This document shows, piece by piece, positions 7,910-9,048 of a stretch of DNA of 9,048 nt (position 1 is the stretch's first letter; each line of letters opens with the position of its first letter). The stretch is taken from positions 1 to 9,048 of the forward strand of contig CATBLW010000068.1 of NCBI GenBank assembly GCA_949486985.1, given 5' to 3'. Position numbers and translations under genes: made by a program. The notes under the pieces are model-generated. The model did not search any database. It was not told the origin of the DNA and worked only from the letters and a program-made list of their open reading frames with translations. Origin of the DNA: Prochlorococcus marinus str. MIT 9215. GTDB lineage: Bacteria; Cyanobacteriota; Cyanobacteriia; PCC-6307; Cyanobiaceae.

Positions 7910-8167
7910 ATGCCCTCCTCAAAACAGCCCTGTAATGCAGAGCTATTAGGTCGCCTTGAACGTCTTGAGAAAGCAGCAGAAGCTGTTTACTTATCACCAA
8001 GTGATTTCGCCAACCGTTATGGACTTAACCCCCATACAGTTCGGACAAAAATCCAACGAGGTGAAATCCCCTCGGAGATGGTGATCATGCGATCAGCAGG
8101 AACAAGATCCTGCAGGCATCTAGTTCATAGCCTTCCAGCCGCTCGCCACCTTGGACTTATCGAATAA
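7910..8167 (+). CDS. Small helix-turn-helix protein (excisionase/MerR-like), possible replication or excision regulator
   Basis: An 85-residue protein. A short amphipathic helix (about 9-25, ELLGRLERLEKAAEAV) is followed by a helix-turn-helix-like segment YLSPSDFANRYGLNPHTVRTKIQRGEIP (27-54), which matches the general form of MerR/excisionase-type domains: a position-reading helix with HTVRTKIQRG and the turn before it. The last 30 residues are basic (RSAGTRSCRHLVHSL). Such proteins bind DNA next to attachment sites, origins or promoters of mobile elements. The ATG at 7910 has no clear Shine-Dalgarno. It starts 54 bp after the last direct repeat, so these repeats are plausible binding sites. 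It is followed 39 bp later, in the same reading frame, by the primase gene. HTH class is a pattern call and the exact role is unknown. Confidence 0.65.
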   Translation: MPSSKQPCNAELLGRLERLEKAAEAVYLSPSDFANRYGLNPHTVRTKIQRGEIPSEMVIMRSAGTRSCRHLVHSLPAARHLGLIE

Positions 8168-8206
8168 AAAAGCCCAGGAATAAACCTAAGCAGAAAAAAA
8201 AATTCC

Positions 8207-9048
8207 ATGACAATTCTATTCAACACTCTCGACCAGGTGGGAGAGAGCGGAGATCAATATGCCTTCAATCTCTTTTTCAAAGCGATCGGAAAAACCGAAC
8301 CAAGCAAACTCCGTGCCATAAAAAAAGGCACAGGAGCGAAATTAATCGGCGATGACATTTCTCGCGCAGAAACCCTTAATAGGGAGGGATACAACATCTA
8401 TTCCGTCATCAATGACGGCGGAGATAAAGATGAAGAGATCACGATTTGCCCAGCACTTTTTGTCGAGTTCGACGACAAACCAAAGGATTTCCAATTGGAT
8501 TTCTGGAAGAGCTATGGGTTACCTGAGCCATCGCTCGTGATTGATAGCGGAAACAAATCCCTTCATACCTACTGGGCTTTTCAAAAAGCCATCGCACCTA
8601 AAAAGTGGTCGACTCTTCAAAGAGGGCTTGTGAACTGGGTTGGCAGTGATCCTGCTTGTGTGAATCTTTCTCGGTGCATGCGTGTACCTGGCTTTATTCA
8701 CCCAAAAACAGGGAAACAAAGCAAAATCTTGAGTTTCACTGGTGCCAGATACGAGCCAGGAGTTTTTAACGACATCATTCCCGATCACTTCCTCAACCCA
8801 ATAGCAACAAAAGCGGAAGGCATGGGGAATTGGAGCGATGCCATTCCATGCCCAATTTGCGGGCGAGATGATGTTGATTGCCGTATCCATGACAGCGGTG
8901 ACGTGATCCAGTGCCACCGAGGCAAACGTTTCCACCCGCCTGAGCTTTCAGTTGGAGCAACCTTCAACGGCCAAGACAAGCGAATCTGGGCTTATGTCGG
9001 AGCCGGCAACAATGCAGTCGGTCCATGCAGCAACTTCAAGATCCACGA
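8207..9048 (+). CDS. RepB/AEP-like primase with zinc-binding segment (3' partial)
   Basis: The ORF from ATG 8207 stays open to the right edge (280 residues visible). It looks like a replication primase of the archaeo-eukaryotic primase superfamily, RepB-like type, as found in plasmids, phages and integrative elements. Residues 84-90 (LFVEFDD) give the acidic metal-binding motif (E87, D89). Residues 111-123 (VIDSGNKSLHTYW) give the S-x-H motif (S118, H120). Residues 146-164 (GSDPACVNLSRCMRVPGFI) give the third acidic residue (D148) and the conserved R-x-PG turn. A Cys/His cluster follows (C215-x2-C218, C225, H228, C236, H237), a likely zinc finger. In related proteins a helicase domain often comes next and would lie beyond the window. 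No good Shine-Dalgarno precedes the ATG; an A9 run (8194-8202) does. A role in chromosomal replication is unlikely because this is not DnaG. Confidence 0.8.
   Translation, partial: MTILFNTLDQVGESGDQYAFNLFFKAIGKTEPSKLRAIKKGTGAKLIGDDISRAETLNREGYNIYSVINDGGDKDEEITICPALFVEFDDKPKDFQLDFWKSYGLPEPSLVIDSGNKSLHTYWAFQKAIAPKKWSTLQRGLVNWVGSDPACVNLSRCMRVPGFIHPKTGKQSKILSFTGARYEPGVFNDIIPDHFLNPIATKAEGMGNWSDAIPCPICGRDDVDCRIHDSGDVIQCHRGKRFHPPELSVGATFNGQDKRIWAYVGAGNNAVGPCSNFKIH

Noticed and set aside
7746..7949. 67-aa ORF across the A/C-rich repeats
   Set aside because: Low-complexity Thr/His/Asn/Pro translation created by the repeat composition; it overlaps the start of the HTH gene in another frame.
8519..8935. 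138-aa minus-strand ORF at the right end
   Set aside because: Antisense to the primase-like ORF, which has clear motifs and stays open to the window edge.
1..9048. HIP1 octamer (GCGATCGC) as a cyanobacterial signature
   Set aside because: Only partial matches were seen by eye (such as GCGATCG at 8281). The absence neither supports nor excludes a marine picocyanobacterium.

Overview
The window is bacterial DNA of roughly 50% G+C, gene dense, with short overlaps between genes and mostly weak Shine-Dalgarno sites. Gene content and style fit a marine picocyanobacterium (Synechococcus-like). No 16S, photosynthesis or other marker gene is present, so this is only a guess and a marine proteobacterium is also possible. 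The content looks like an accessory island or integrative element rather than core chromosome.

Region 1 (1-6569, + strand) is a type I restriction-modification operon. It contains the 3' part of hsdM (the N-terminus is cut off by the window edge), hsdS with two target-recognition domains, a DUF4268-type protein with a PD-(D/E)XK-like nuclease core, and hsdR. The first three genes are linked by ATGA stop/start overlaps, and hsdR follows after 9 bp. HsdM and HsdS should form the methyltransferase, and HsdR adds ATP-driven translocation and cleavage. The extra nuclease-like protein is not a standard subunit, and its role in this operon is unknown.

Region 2 (6564-7522, - strand) holds two small overlapping genes convergent to hsdR. 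The first encodes an unrecognised coiled-coil protein. The second encodes a protein with a coiled coil followed by a SAP-like DNA-binding motif. The second gene's end overlaps the end of hsdR by 6 bp. No known system is recognised, and these are the best candidates in the window for something undescribed.

Region 3 (7523-7909) is a non-coding spacer. Its right half is an A/C-rich, G-poor tract with three near-identical 20-bp direct repeats that look like iterons.

Region 4 (7910-9048, + strand) holds a small helix-turn-helix protein gene. It is followed by a long ORF, open to the right edge, that encodes an archaeo-eukaryotic-primase-like (RepB-type) domain and then a Cys/His zinc-binding segment. 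Together with the repeats, this looks like the replication module of a plasmid, phage-satellite or integrative element, with the restriction operon as neighbouring defence cargo. No integrase, tRNA, IS element or CRISPR array is visible.
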